DNA of 37,430 bases from an uncultured Verrucomicrobia subdivision 3 bacterium (GTDB taxonomy: Bacteria > Verrucomicrobiota > Verrucomicrobiia > Limisphaerales > UBA11358), in the NCBI GenBank assembly GCA_903861445.1, contig CAIOUK010000120.1, forward strand, positions 1 to 37,430, given 5' to 3'. Positions 7,096 to 15,033 of this stretch are shown here, in pieces (position 1 is the first letter of the stretch; each line of letters starts with the position of its first letter). Under the pieces are notes generated by a model. That model had not been told where the DNA came from and made no database searches. It was given only the letters and a program-made list of their open reading frames with translations. A program made the translations under genes and the position numbers.

Positions 7096-8250
7096 TCATT
7101 CTGTAATGTCAGGCAACTTGTCCAGCGCTTTGCGTTTTGTTTCATTGTCGATGTGGGTGTAATTCTTGCTCACCGCCGCCGACTCATGGCCAATGATGTC
7201 CATCGTCACGCTATCGCTGACACCTGCGTTCTTGAGCATGCTTGTCGCCGTGTGACGGAGAGAATGAAAACTCAAGACACTTGGTGCGCGTGTCGCGGAT
7301 CTTCCTTCGCCTCTCTTCTGATGTGTCCGTTTATCTGCAAGTTTGGCTGCCACCAGAATTTTGTGAAATTGTTTTGAAATCATGCTGGTGTTCTGATTCT
7401 TCTGCTTACTGTCAAATGCCGACTGGAAAAGCGGTGCCTCAGGGTCGTCTCCGGCGGGAATTTTTTCAAGAAGCCTGACCAGCGGCTTGGCCAGAGGTAA
7501 AACTTGTTCGCGCCCGGTTTTTGTGGTGGTCAGCGAGATTTCATTTTGGATCAAGTCGATATTGCGCCAAGTCAAAGAGGCGATGTCCCCCAAGCGAAGG
7601 CCGGTGTAGATTCCAAAAAGAATCATCCCCCTCCATTCATCGTTGGCCACCTTCAAGATGCGCTTAAGTTGGAGTTCGGTAAATGCCTTGCGTCCGGGTC
7701 GTTTTCTGATTTTTAGCAACGTCACCCGTTCGGCTTCGTTTACGTCGGTGAGTCCGTCACGCTTGGCCTGATTGAGAGCGGATCGCAAAATCTTCAGACT
7801 GATGTTTACAGTGCCGGGAGAAACCCGCTTGCTGATATCTTCGCGAAAGCCGGAAATCTCTTTTGCATTGAGGTGGGTGATGTCCAAAGCGGCGCGATTT
7901 CCCAAATACTTGGTGAGCTGATCAACGACGGTCTTGTATCGGGAGTGAGTGTTTTCACCAGCCTCAAGCAATTTACGTTTCAGCCAGGATTCAAAAAACT
8001 CTTTGATGTTGGAGCTGGGCAAAACTTCCTGATTGGACAGCGCAAATATATCGGCGATGGTTTTTCGGGCCCGGGATTCAGTCATTTTTTTGGCTTGTCC
8101 CTGGGTGGATGCGTCCTCAAACTGATTCGCGATGCGTTGAGCTTCCTTCTTGTCGGACGTGCCGGTGCTGCGATTGGTCCGGCGCCCGTCTGGAAGGGAA
8201 AAGCAGGCCATCCAGAAAGGTGACCGAGGATGTCTTTTGACGCTAGCCAT
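7096..8250 (-). CDS. int: Tyrosine recombinase / integrase
   Basis: A 384-residue phage-type integrase. It has an N-terminal DNA-contacting region (PRSPFWMACFSLPDGRR), a SAM-like core-binding domain (about 82-175), and a catalytic domain with R219 (TGLRLGD), K244 (TTKTGRE), H329-x-x-R332 (FHSLRHT), H355 (IGHES) and nucleophile Y364 (SKNYTH). All catalytic positions are intact, so it should be active. The open frame runs on to 8433, but its first 61 codons are antisense to the tRNA fragment, giving the well-known artefact peptide GVANGTRTRN; the ATG at 8250 is the natural start, preceded by GGTGA. The gene reads away from the attachment site, whose edge is only about 100 bp away. It catalyses site-specific integration into the tRNA gene and, with the excisionase-like protein, excision. 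Confidence 0.93.
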   Translation of the reverse strand: MASVKRHPRSPFWMACFSLPDGRRTNRSTGTSDKKEAQRIANQFEDASTQGQAKKMTESRARKTIADIFALSNQEVLPSSNIKEFFESWLKRKLLEAGENTHSRYKTVVDQLTKYLGNRAALDITHLNAKEISGFREDISKRVSPGTVNISLKILRSALNQAKRDGLTDVNEAERVTLLKIRKRPGRKAFTELQLKRILKVANDEWRGMILFGIYTGLRLGDIASLTWRNIDLIQNEISLTTTKTGREQVLPLAKPLVRLLEKIPAGDDPEAPLFQSAFDSKQKNQNTSMISKQFHKILVAAKLADKRTHQKRGEGRSATRAPSVLSFHSLRHTATSMLKNAGVSDSVTMDIIGHESAAVSKNYTHIDNETKRKALDKLPDITE

Positions 8251-8346
8251 GTCACCACAATAGTTACCACATTTGACCATGTCAAGGGTGTTTGATTGTA
8301 TCGAAAATACCAATAAATACACAGATTTCAATGGCGGACTCGTATT

Positions 8347-8374
8347 GCGGGTTCGAGTCCCGTTGGCCACCCCA
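8347..8374 (+). mobile_element. tRNA 3' fragment (tRNA-His type): right attachment site
   Basis: GCGGG-TTCGAGT-CCCGT forms a complete T arm, followed by the 3' acceptor strand TGGCCAC, discriminator C and CCA. A C at the discriminator and this acceptor sequence are typical of tRNA-His. No D arm, anticodon arm or 5' acceptor strand is found upstream, so this is not a functional tRNA. A tRNA 3' end next to an integrase gene is the classic attR left when an element enters a tRNA gene. The intact tRNA should lie at the left end, outside the window. The core may extend a few bases beyond the limits given. Confidence 0.85.
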
Positions 8375-8478
8375 TTTCCCCTCTTTCCGGCGGCAGTGGA
8401 ATCAAATGTTAAATCGGTGCAACGCTTCCTCATTCGGCTTGATGGCTGTTGGAATCAGGATAAAATGGCTGCTTAAGC
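8375..8478 (+). promoter_or_regulatory. Junction region upstream of the glycan export genes
   Basis: Only 104 bp separate the tRNA fragment from the wzm start, so the promoter for the plus-strand run must lie here or inside the element. A weak candidate is TTGATG (8438-8443) with ATAAAA (8459-8464) 15 bp further. No Shine-Dalgarno precedes the ATG. Confidence 0.3.
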
Positions 8479-9324
8479 ATGAGCCGACTCGTCATCGAAG
8501 CCGAACACGCCGAAAGCGCCTATTGGTCCGATCTCTGGCGGTATCGTGAATTATTTTTCTTCCTGTCGTGGCGTGATATTCTGGTGCGTTACAAGCAGAC
8601 GACCATTGGCGTGCTGTGGGCGTTGATTCGTCCGGTGTTGACGATTGGCATTTTCACCTTTTTATTCGGCAAGCTGGCCAAAATGGATTCGGAAGGCATC
8701 CCCTTTCCGGTTTTTGTCTGCGCCGCAACCCTGCCATGGCAATTTTTTGCGACCGCCATGAGTGAGGCCAGCAACAGCCTCATCACCAACGCAAACATGT
8801 TGAGCAAAATTTACTTTCCGCGCCTGATTGTTCCGGCCAGCGCGGTCATTGTTAGTTTGGCGGACCTGCTCCTTTCGCTGGTGATTCTGGCGGGGTTGAT
8901 GGTGTGGTATCAGGTGGCTCCCAACTGGCGGTTGGTCACGCTGCCGCTATTCACGGCGCTCGCGCTGTTCGCCGCGCTGGGCGTGGGTTTCTGGCTCTCC
9001 GCGCTGAACGTGAAATACCGCGACTTCCGTTATGTAATCCCGTTCATCGTGCAATTCGGATTTTTCCTGTCGCCGGTCGGTTACAGCCGGGAGGAAATTC
9101 TCCGCAAAATGGGCGATGGCGTTTTCGGTCCGGTCATCTATGCGTTGTATCCGTTCAACCCGATGGTGGGCGTGATCAACGGCTTCCGCTGGGCGATTGG
9201 TGGCGCGCCGCTGTCGCTCGACTGGAACAGCGTCTGGGTCTCGCTGCTGGTGACAACCTTGCTCGTGGTTTTCGGCCTGCGCTATTTCCGGGCGACCGAG
9301 GAAACATTTGCGGACATCATTTGA
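8479..9324 (+). CDS. wzm: Polysaccharide ABC exporter permease (Wzm type)
   Basis: A 281-residue ABC-2 permease with six predicted membrane helices. Hallmarks are the N-terminal amphipathic region before FFLSWRDILVRYKQTTIGVLW, the RPVLTIGIFTFLFGKLA helix, LPWQFFATAM, and the C-terminal part with NVKYRDFRYVIPF and YALYPFNPMVGVINGFRWA. These are typical of Wzm/TagG/KpsM proteins that form the membrane channel for undecaprenyl-linked glycans. It is followed after 4 nt by the ATPase gene, the usual Wzm-Wzt pair. Together they move finished O-antigen-like chains from the cytoplasmic to the periplasmic face. It is the first chromosomal gene beyond the attachment site. Confidence 0.93.
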   Translation: MSRLVIEAEHAESAYWSDLWRYRELFFFLSWRDILVRYKQTTIGVLWALIRPVLTIGIFTFLFGKLAKMDSEGIPFPVFVCAATLPWQFFATAMSEASNSLITNANMLSKIYFPRLIVPASAVIVSLADLLLSLVILAGLMVWYQVAPNWRLVTLPLFTALALFAALGVGFWLSALNVKYRDFRYVIPFIVQFGFFLSPVGYSREEILRKMGDGVFGPVIYALYPFNPMVGVINGFRWAIGGAPLSLDWNSVWVSLLVTTLLVVFGLRYFRATEETFADII

Positions 9325-9328
9325 AATC

Positions 9329-10585
9329 ATGAGTGCCGCCATCCGGGTCGAAAACATTTCAAAAAAATACATCCTCCGGCACCAGACCGGCGGACGTTCG
9401 CGCTATGTTTCATTGCGCGACGTGCTGGCGCGCAGGGCGAAGGCTTTGTTCCAAAAAAATCCGGCGGATGCCAGCCGCGAGGAGTTTTGGGCGCTCAAGG
9501 ATGTCTCGTTTGAAATCAAACAGGGCGAAGCCGTGGGCATCATCGGGCGCAACGGCGCGGGCAAATCCACCCTGCTCAAAATCTTGAGCCGCATCACCAA
9601 GCCAACGCGGGGGCGGATTGAAATTGAGGGGCGTGTGGCGAGCCTGCTGGAGGTCGGCACCGGCTTTCATCCCGAACTGACCGGGCGCGAAAACATTTTT
9701 CTCAACGGCGCGATTCTGGGCATGCACCGGGCAGAAATCAAAGGTAAGTTCGACGAGATTGTGGCGTTTGCCGAGGTGGAAAAGTTTTTGGATACGCCGG
9801 TGAAACATTTTTCCAGCGGCATGTATATGCGGCTGGCCTTTGCCGTGGCCGCGCATCTGGAACAGGAGATTTTGATCGTGGACGAGGTGCTGGCGGTGGG
9901 CGACGCCGCCTTCCAGAAAAAATGCCTGGGCAAAATGAATGACGTCAGCCAGAGCGGACGCACCATCCTGTTTGTGAGCCACAACATGGAGGCCATCACC
10001 CGGCTTTGTTCTCGGTGCCTCTATCTTGTAAAAGGCGAATTGAAACTGCAGGGCGAAACCCGCGAGGTCATCCGGGCCTATTCGGAACATTCCAAACAGC
10101 TTTCCGGGGAAATTGATCTGACGCCGTTACCGCGCCGGTTTGAAGGCAACGGTGCGGCGCAATTGCTCCGATTGCGGAGCGTTCAAAATCGAAACACGGC
10201 CGCCTGGTGTTACGAATATGGAACGCCCTTGGAGTTTGCGGTGGAGTTTTCTGTTTCCCGGACGCTGGAAGAACCTGAAATTGGCTATGCCATTTTTTCG
10301 ATCACCGGAACCGAACTGGTTTCAACCACGACCTATCAGGAATGTCCACTGGAACAGCTCTTGCCGGGGCAATATTCCATGCGAATCACCATTCCCGATT
10401 TGTCGCTCAACCCTGGCACCTATGTTCTTGCCCTCGGCATTGCGACTTCTGGAAGAAGTGCGGATCACATCCTCGAAGCGACGCAAATTGAAATCTTGCC
10501 CTCACAACTTTCCATTGAAAAGGGATTACATAAGATTTGGTCTCCGATAACTCCGCATACCATTTTTGAGTTGAATCACATTTAG
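9329..10585 (+). CDS. wzt: Polysaccharide ABC exporter ATPase with C-terminal glycan-binding domain (Wzt type)
   Basis: A 418-residue protein. The ATPase part has Walker A GRNGAGKST (73-81), the signature FSSGM (161-165), Walker B ILIVDE (181-186) and H-loop H218, with the 30-residue insert before EFWALKDVSF usual in Wzt/TagH. Residues about 265-418 form a beta-rich extension (FAVEFSVSRTLEEPEIGYAIF, STTTYQE, LNPGTYVLALGIA), matching the Wzt C-terminal carbohydrate-binding domain that reads a chain-end modification before export. I start it at the ATG at 9329, 4 nt after wzm; the frame opens at a TTG at 9308 inside wzm. The methyltransferases nearby could supply the terminal mark it recognises (inference). 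Confidence 0.93.
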   Translation: MSAAIRVENISKKYILRHQTGGRSRYVSLRDVLARRAKALFQKNPADASREEFWALKDVSFEIKQGEAVGIIGRNGAGKSTLLKILSRITKPTRGRIEIEGRVASLLEVGTGFHPELTGRENIFLNGAILGMHRAEIKGKFDEIVAFAEVEKFLDTPVKHFSSGMYMRLAFAVAAHLEQEILIVDEVLAVGDAAFQKKCLGKMNDVSQSGRTILFVSHNMEAITRLCSRCLYLVKGELKLQGETREVIRAYSEHSKQLSGEIDLTPLPRRFEGNGAAQLLRLRSVQNRNTAAWCYEYGTPLEFAVEFSVSRTLEEPEIGYAIFSITGTELVSTTTYQECPLEQLLPGQYSMRITIPDLSLNPGTYVLALGIATSGRSADHILEATQIEILPSQLSIEKGLHKIWSPITPHTIFELNHI

Positions 10586-10690
10586 AATGTAAATTCGCTG
10601 ATGCCAGTGAAACCGCTAAACCCTAAATATGTTCTGGCTGTTGTTTCCGAAGAACGGAGGCACAGATGGATCCGATGAATACTCGCTAAA

Positions 10691-11788
10691 GTGACCCGCC
10701 TCCGCCCATACCTGCTCGCCGCGCTCCCCGCTTCTTTGCGGTTATTTCTCCAATCGTTACGAAAAAAATTCCGCGACCGGATTGATTATTTGTATTTTCC
10801 GCTCTGGCTGGCTTTTCAATGCGCCCGTCACCGGAAAAATGCCGTGATTCTCTATCGCCTCGCTGCGCTCGGCGACGTCGTTTGCACGCTGCCCCTGTGC
10901 GGGGAGATTCGCAAACGCCATCCCGACCGGCTGCTGGTTTATGTCACGTTTGGCGGCTATAAAAAAATGGTTCTGCTTTCCCGCGCGATCGATTGCGTTT
11001 ATGGCGTTTCCTGGAGCTACGGCACGCCCTGGAATTACCCCGGACATTTGTTTGGCCTGGTGGAAAAAGTTTATCTCCCGCAAACGACAGAAGAACGCTC
11101 CCCAAATGTCGGCGGACAGGCTCATTTGGTGGATGAGCTTGCGGTTTCATGCGGCCTGATCATTCCAGATTTGAGCCGTCAGCCGCGTTTTTTCCTGCCG
11201 CCCGGGCTGATTGAAATTTTTCAGACCAAACATGAATTGGCGGGAGCGGTCTCCGCAAAAAAAATTATTATCGGCATCAACTGCGGACGCACCTGGCCGG
11301 TGCGAATGTGGGACGTGACAAAATGGCAGACTCTCGTGGACAAAATTCACGCAGACTACGACGCCGTCATTTTGCAATTTGGGCTGACGCAAGGCAACCA
11401 AGACGAGTTCGAACATTTGCGTGGCGTGAAATTGCTGGTGAACCGGCTGCAGTCGGATGAACTGGTCGCGCTCATTGCCGGTTGCGATTTGCTCGTCTCA
11501 ATTGATTCAGGTCCGGTGCATATTGCCGGAGCGGTCGGCACGCCGGTGGTTGGATTATTTGGCGCGGTGAATCCGCGCCACCGTCTGCCGCCGGATTCGC
11601 CGTCATCCGCTGTGTTCAGCGATGTGCCGTGTCTTTTTTGCCAGCACGCGACCCCCGTCGGTCACTGGAAGGATGGCTGTCCAAATAACATTGGTTGCAT
11701 GAAAAAACTGGAGGTCGAGCCGGTTTTTCAGGCCGTAAAATCCATGCTCTCAAACCGCCGGAATATGGGGTCGCCCGCATCGCCTTGA
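10691..11788 (+). CDS. Glycosyltransferase family 9 (heptosyltransferase-like)
   Basis: A 365-residue GT-B enzyme of the GT9 family, which transfers heptose or related sugars from ADP-activated donors onto surface glycans or lipid A core. Evidence is the N-terminal LYRLAALGDVVCTLPL motif, the IIIGINCGRTWPVRMW segment starting the second domain, and the donor-site SIDSGPVHIAGAVGTPVVGLFGAVNP. The cysteine-rich tail (CLFCQ, then CPNNIGCMKKLEVEPVFQAV) is usual in GT9. A basic, partly hydrophobic N-terminus precedes the catalytic core. It starts at a GTG (10691), the only reasonable start. Its last ~30 codons are matched by a remnant at 12633-12773. It lies 105 bp after wzt. Confidence 0.88.
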   Translation: MTRLRPYLLAALPASLRLFLQSLRKKFRDRIDYLYFPLWLAFQCARHRKNAVILYRLAALGDVVCTLPLCGEIRKRHPDRLLVYVTFGGYKKMVLLSRAIDCVYGVSWSYGTPWNYPGHLFGLVEKVYLPQTTEERSPNVGGQAHLVDELAVSCGLIIPDLSRQPRFFLPPGLIEIFQTKHELAGAVSAKKIIIGINCGRTWPVRMWDVTKWQTLVDKIHADYDAVILQFGLTQGNQDEFEHLRGVKLLVNRLQSDELVALIAGCDLLVSIDSGPVHIAGAVGTPVVGLFGAVNPRHRLPPDSPSSAVFSDVPCLFCQHATPVGHWKDGCPNNIGCMKKLEVEPVFQAVKSMLSNRRNMGSPASP

Positions 11789-11898
11789 ACCCATGACCGG
11801 GAATTGCCGCCATGCCGCACTTGAGGTCCAGTTTGGGCTTGTCGGTTCACTTGATTCCCAATCATCATGTCCAGAAGCAAGCTCGCGAGTAACATCCA

Positions 11899-12636
11899 AT
11901 GTCTAAAATAGATTACAACCATTCCAGCAACATTCACACGCTGGAAGGACCGCAGGTTGTCTTGCCGGTAATCATGGACATCATCAGGGCAAAAAGCCTG
12001 CTGGATGTTGGCTGCGGTATCGGCACCTGGCTTAAGGCGGCGCAGAAATCTGGTATTACGGATATTTTTGGGGTTGAAGGCGCGACCATGCCGCCAGAAC
12101 AGCTGCTGGTCTCTCCGTCTTTATTTCGCCAGCAAGACCTCACCCGGCCATGGAATCTCGGACGCCGGTTTGAGGCGGCGCTTTGCCTCGAGGTGGCTGA
12201 ACATCTGGATGGGCAATATGCCGGAGTCTTGATTGACGCACTAGCGACCCATTCCGATTGTGTGGTGTTCAGCGCCGCGTGTCCCGGACAGCCTGGACAA
12301 CATCATGTGAACTGCCAGTGGCCGGCCTATTGGCAAAAATTATTCAACGAACGTGGCTTTGTTTGCACGGATGAAGTTCGCTGGCGGATTTGGGATGATG
12401 AGCGCATTGAGCCGTGGTATCGGCAGAACCTATTTGTCGCCCGCCGCAATGCTGGGGAAGCCGGGCGGGAACCGAGGCTTCCGGCGGTCATGCATCCCGC
12501 CATTTACCGCCTGATTGCGGACGCGGAATTTTCTGAAAATATGCGGTTTGTCGCGCAAGGCCAGTTGCCGTTTCTCTGGTATTTCCGGTGTCTGCCAATG
12601 GCCTTGTTAAGGAAGATTGGGAGAATGTTCACATGA
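11899..12636 (+). CDS. Class I SAM-dependent methyltransferase
   Basis: A 245-residue enzyme with the Rossmann SAM-binding motif LLDVGCGIGTW (34-44), an acidic second-strand motif (FGVEGA), and a post-II motif AALCLEVAEHLD, typical of small-molecule/sugar methyltransferases of the Methyltransf_11/23 group. The middle has a PGQPGQHHVNCQWPAYWQKLF segment that I associate with FkbM-neighbour and glycan-locus methyltransferases. It probably methylates a sugar of the exported glycan, perhaps as a chain cap. Its stop overlaps the ATG of a short GT9-tail remnant (ATGA at 12633-12636), so the gene appears to have replaced the body of a second GT9 gene. Confidence 0.85.
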   Translation: MSKIDYNHSSNIHTLEGPQVVLPVIMDIIRAKSLLDVGCGIGTWLKAAQKSGITDIFGVEGATMPPEQLLVSPSLFRQQDLTRPWNLGRRFEAALCLEVAEHLDGQYAGVLIDALATHSDCVVFSAACPGQPGQHHVNCQWPAYWQKLFNERGFVCTDEVRWRIWDDERIEPWYRQNLFVARRNAGEAGREPRLPAVMHPAIYRLIADAEFSENMRFVAQGQLPFLWYFRCLPMALLRKIGRMFT

Positions 12637-12773
12637 ACAAAAGCTACCCCAATAACATCCGCTGCATGAAGGAATTGGATGTTCAATCCGTTTTTCAAGC
12701 CGTGAAATCTATGTTGTCAAATCGCGAGGTGGTTGCGTCAAGCCAACTAAAAGCTTTTGGCCTAAAAAAATAA
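12633..12773 (+). pseudogene. Remnant of a second GT9 gene (3' tail)
   Basis: A 46-codon frame whose peptide YPNNIRCMKELDVQSVFQAV continuing KSMLSNRE is a near copy of the C-terminus of the GT9 protein ending at 11788 (CPNNIGCMKKLEVEPVFQAV, KSMLSNRR). DNA of the two tails also matches at most positions, with differences mostly at third codon positions, so this was a diverged paralogue under coding constraint rather than a fresh duplication. The catalytic body is gone. It begins at an ATG overlapping the methyltransferase stop, so it could still be translated by coupling, but a function is unlikely. Confidence 0.8.
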
Positions 12774-12787
12774 ATCCCTCTTAATAT

Positions 12788-14842
12788 ATGCGTCATAATA
12801 TTCTCGTGATCTTGATCACGGTTGCTTGGATTGTCGGATTTCACGTTTGTTTCGGTGATAGCCCGAAACTCTCTATCACCAGATCCAATGCGAATATGAT
12901 ACTTACATGGCCCCAAACCAGTGGCAGTTGGCAGTTGTTTGAAACGCAGGGTCTGGATTATTATTCCACCTCAAACGGCGTGCCTTACAAGAAAGTATAC
13001 CCTCGGACGTTCGCTCCTAATTCTAGTTACAGCACAAACGGAGCTAATATATTGGTGGTTTATCCCACAGACTTTTCGGCGACAACGGCGTTTTTCCTAT
13101 TGCATACGAACAATCCTCCACCAAAGGGCGTGAACGGCTGGTTCAACTGCTGTAACGCCATCAACAACACTTCCGATTTCACAAACTTGGTTAATTTGAT
13201 GGTCAATGATGGCATGGTTAAGAATGGCTGGAACTGGCTGCTGTTTGACGTTGGCCCAGAACCGGCACCAGCTTACGACTCTCCATTTCCGTTGGTGACA
13301 AACTCGACGCCATATCCGGCTTTGACCAATGCGACCGGCTGGCTGGACTTCGATGCGGGGGCCTTCCCAGAAGGCGCGAAGTGGCTGATTGCCTACGCCC
13401 ACACTAACGGCGTGAAGATTATTCTCTACGCCTTCAACTCGCCGGGTGGCGGCACTGGTAGTTATGTTGGTTCAAACTACGTCCAGCGCGCCCAGCCCGG
13501 CATCTATGGCGATACTTATTATTATGCGTGGCTGGCGAATGCGATTACGAATTGGGGATTGGACGGGATAAAAGATGACGCGAATCGGGACGGCATAGCC
13601 CGATACACGAACGCTGTTCTTCAGGCCAAAGTGATTGCCGATTGTAGCGCGGTTACGGGGAAATCTTTTTACGTCAACACACCCTGCATCCGAGGCTACG
13701 AGACATGGTTCAATGGACTGTATAACTCATGGCGCATTGGGACTTATCCGTATGGCGATGTGAATAATTTTCCCGCTTATTACAACTGGCTGGACATAGC
13801 CCCTTTTGGGCTCACGCAGCCGAATAGCTTCAATGATTTCGACGAGATGTATCAAAGAGCCGACTTCATTGTTCTGTCAGGCAATCCTCTTTTCCGTAAC
13901 GAACTTGCGACGATGACGATGGCTAATGCGCCATTACTTTCGGGTCAAGTGCCAACGCAGCAGCGGATTTTTCCGGCGCAGGAAGGCTGGTTTTATGATT
14001 TTTACGACAACCCCTTGATTAACTCAATTCAAGCCGACTTCACCAGTTCAATGCAGAAGGTGAGTTCAAACAATCTGGCGGTGGTCTATTCCAAGAAATT
14101 GGCCGACGGAACCTTTGCTTTCGTGCTGCAAAATCGGGCTTCTACCAACCAGACCATTTCCATTTCGTTGACGAATCTTTATCCGCTGGTTTCGACGCCA
14201 GTGTTCACCATCCACGACATTTTCCGCAACGCGCCCACAGTTCTGGCAACAAATAATTACACGGTGAGCGTTGCGGCGAATTATCTGGAGTGGTTCAAGG
14301 TGATTCCCGGTGTGGAGCAGCAATTCGCGGCGGGGACGAACAACCTCACCTACTACGCTTGGTCAACCAACAGTTTTGTGTATTGCGGAGAGACGGTGCA
14401 GGTCAATAATTACAACAACGGAACGGGTGGCCCATTCCCGCTAACAGGGTCGTGGCCGTTCCCAGCGACCAATCAAACCGGCATCGTCATGCCTACGGCT
14501 GGCACCAATGCACTGACGTGGTTTATTGGGGGTGTCGGCACCACTTTCTCCGCCACACTGGGGGCGCAATTCGCTAACAATTGGTTCAAGGTTCTGGGCG
14601 ACACTACCGTGCTTTGGAGCGGGAACGTGCTTTCCGGCACGGTCACCAACATCGCTGTGTCGGTGGCGGGCTACAACAATCTCACCATCACCTACACGAA
14701 TAATAATTATCAAGGGGCGACTGCAACTTCGATTGGCTTGATTGGCGACCCTCTGTTGGTTTGTTCAAGCCAGACGGCAATTGACCCGAAAACAGGACTG
14801 TCTAAAATGGTTTCTCTTCAGGTTGGTTCGACAAATTATTAA
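12788..14842 (+). CDS. Secreted GH27-like alpha-galactosidase family protein
   Basis: A 684-residue exported protein with a signal peptide (residues 1-23, hydrophobic core NILVILITVAWIVGF, cut near CFG). A short beta-rich N-terminal part (PKLSITRSNANMILTWP) precedes a TIM-barrel resembling GH27: GVNGWFNCCNAIN (114-126), GWNWLLFDVG (147-156), FPEGAKWLIAYAHTNGVKIILY (193-214), and the nucleophile strand WGLDGIKDD (256-264, probable nucleophile D264). SWRIGTYPYGD (314-324, probable acid/base D324) and MTMANAPLLSG near 385 follow. A C-terminal region of about 170 residues rich in Asn/Thr may be a carbohydrate-binding domain. It should act in periplasm or outside, cleaving alpha-galactoside-like bonds. 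A secreted glycosidase inside a glycan assembly locus is unusual; its AT-richer composition and position next to a gene scar suggest acquisition. Confidence 0.75.
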   Translation: MRHNILVILITVAWIVGFHVCFGDSPKLSITRSNANMILTWPQTSGSWQLFETQGLDYYSTSNGVPYKKVYPRTFAPNSSYSTNGANILVVYPTDFSATTAFFLLHTNNPPPKGVNGWFNCCNAINNTSDFTNLVNLMVNDGMVKNGWNWLLFDVGPEPAPAYDSPFPLVTNSTPYPALTNATGWLDFDAGAFPEGAKWLIAYAHTNGVKIILYAFNSPGGGTGSYVGSNYVQRAQPGIYGDTYYYAWLANAITNWGLDGIKDDANRDGIARYTNAVLQAKVIADCSAVTGKSFYVNTPCIRGYETWFNGLYNSWRIGTYPYGDVNNFPAYYNWLDIAPFGLTQPNSFNDFDEMYQRADFIVLSGNPLFRNELATMTMANAPLLSGQVPTQQRIFPAQEGWFYDFYDNPLINSIQADFTSSMQKVSSNNLAVVYSKKLADGTFAFVLQNRASTNQTISISLTNLYPLVSTPVFTIHDIFRNAPTVLATNNYTVSVAANYLEWFKVIPGVEQQFAAGTNNLTYYAWSTNSFVYCGETVQVNNYNNGTGGPFPLTGSWPFPATNQTGIVMPTAGTNALTWFIGGVGTTFSATLGAQFANNWFKVLGDTTVLWSGNVLSGTVTNIAVSVAGYNNLTITYTNNNYQGATATSIGLIGDPLLVCSSQTAIDPKTGLSKMVSLQVGSTNY

Positions 14843-15033
14843 GACTCGCATACACCGCCGCACCTTTTTGATGCACCGGTGCGTCTCGGAGAACCAACCT
14901 TGCGTCGTTTTGATTCGAGGTCGTGTCAAAACGGCGGGGCCTTGCCGGTCTGGTCGGCACCCAAACACGCCGGTATTGGTGGAGATAACCATTGAAAGTT
15001 TGTTGAGCTTTGATTAACTATCAGCCCGCGATT

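Noticed and set aside
8281..8374. Possible complete tRNA gene
   Set aside because: Only the T arm and 3' acceptor strand are present; no D arm, anticodon stem or 5' acceptor partner is found upstream.
8251..8433. N-terminal extension of the integrase frame (61 codons)
   Set aside because: It runs antisense through the tRNA fragment and yields the known artefact GVANGTRTRN; the ATG at 8250 fits the family start.
11794..11910. 38-codon frame between the GT9 and methyltransferase genes
   Set aside because: Overlaps the methyltransferase start and shows no recognisable feature.
14843..15033. Gap after the GH27-like gene with a GCACCGGTGC palindrome
   Set aside because: The palindrome is short, no T tract follows, and the overlapping frames look non-coding.
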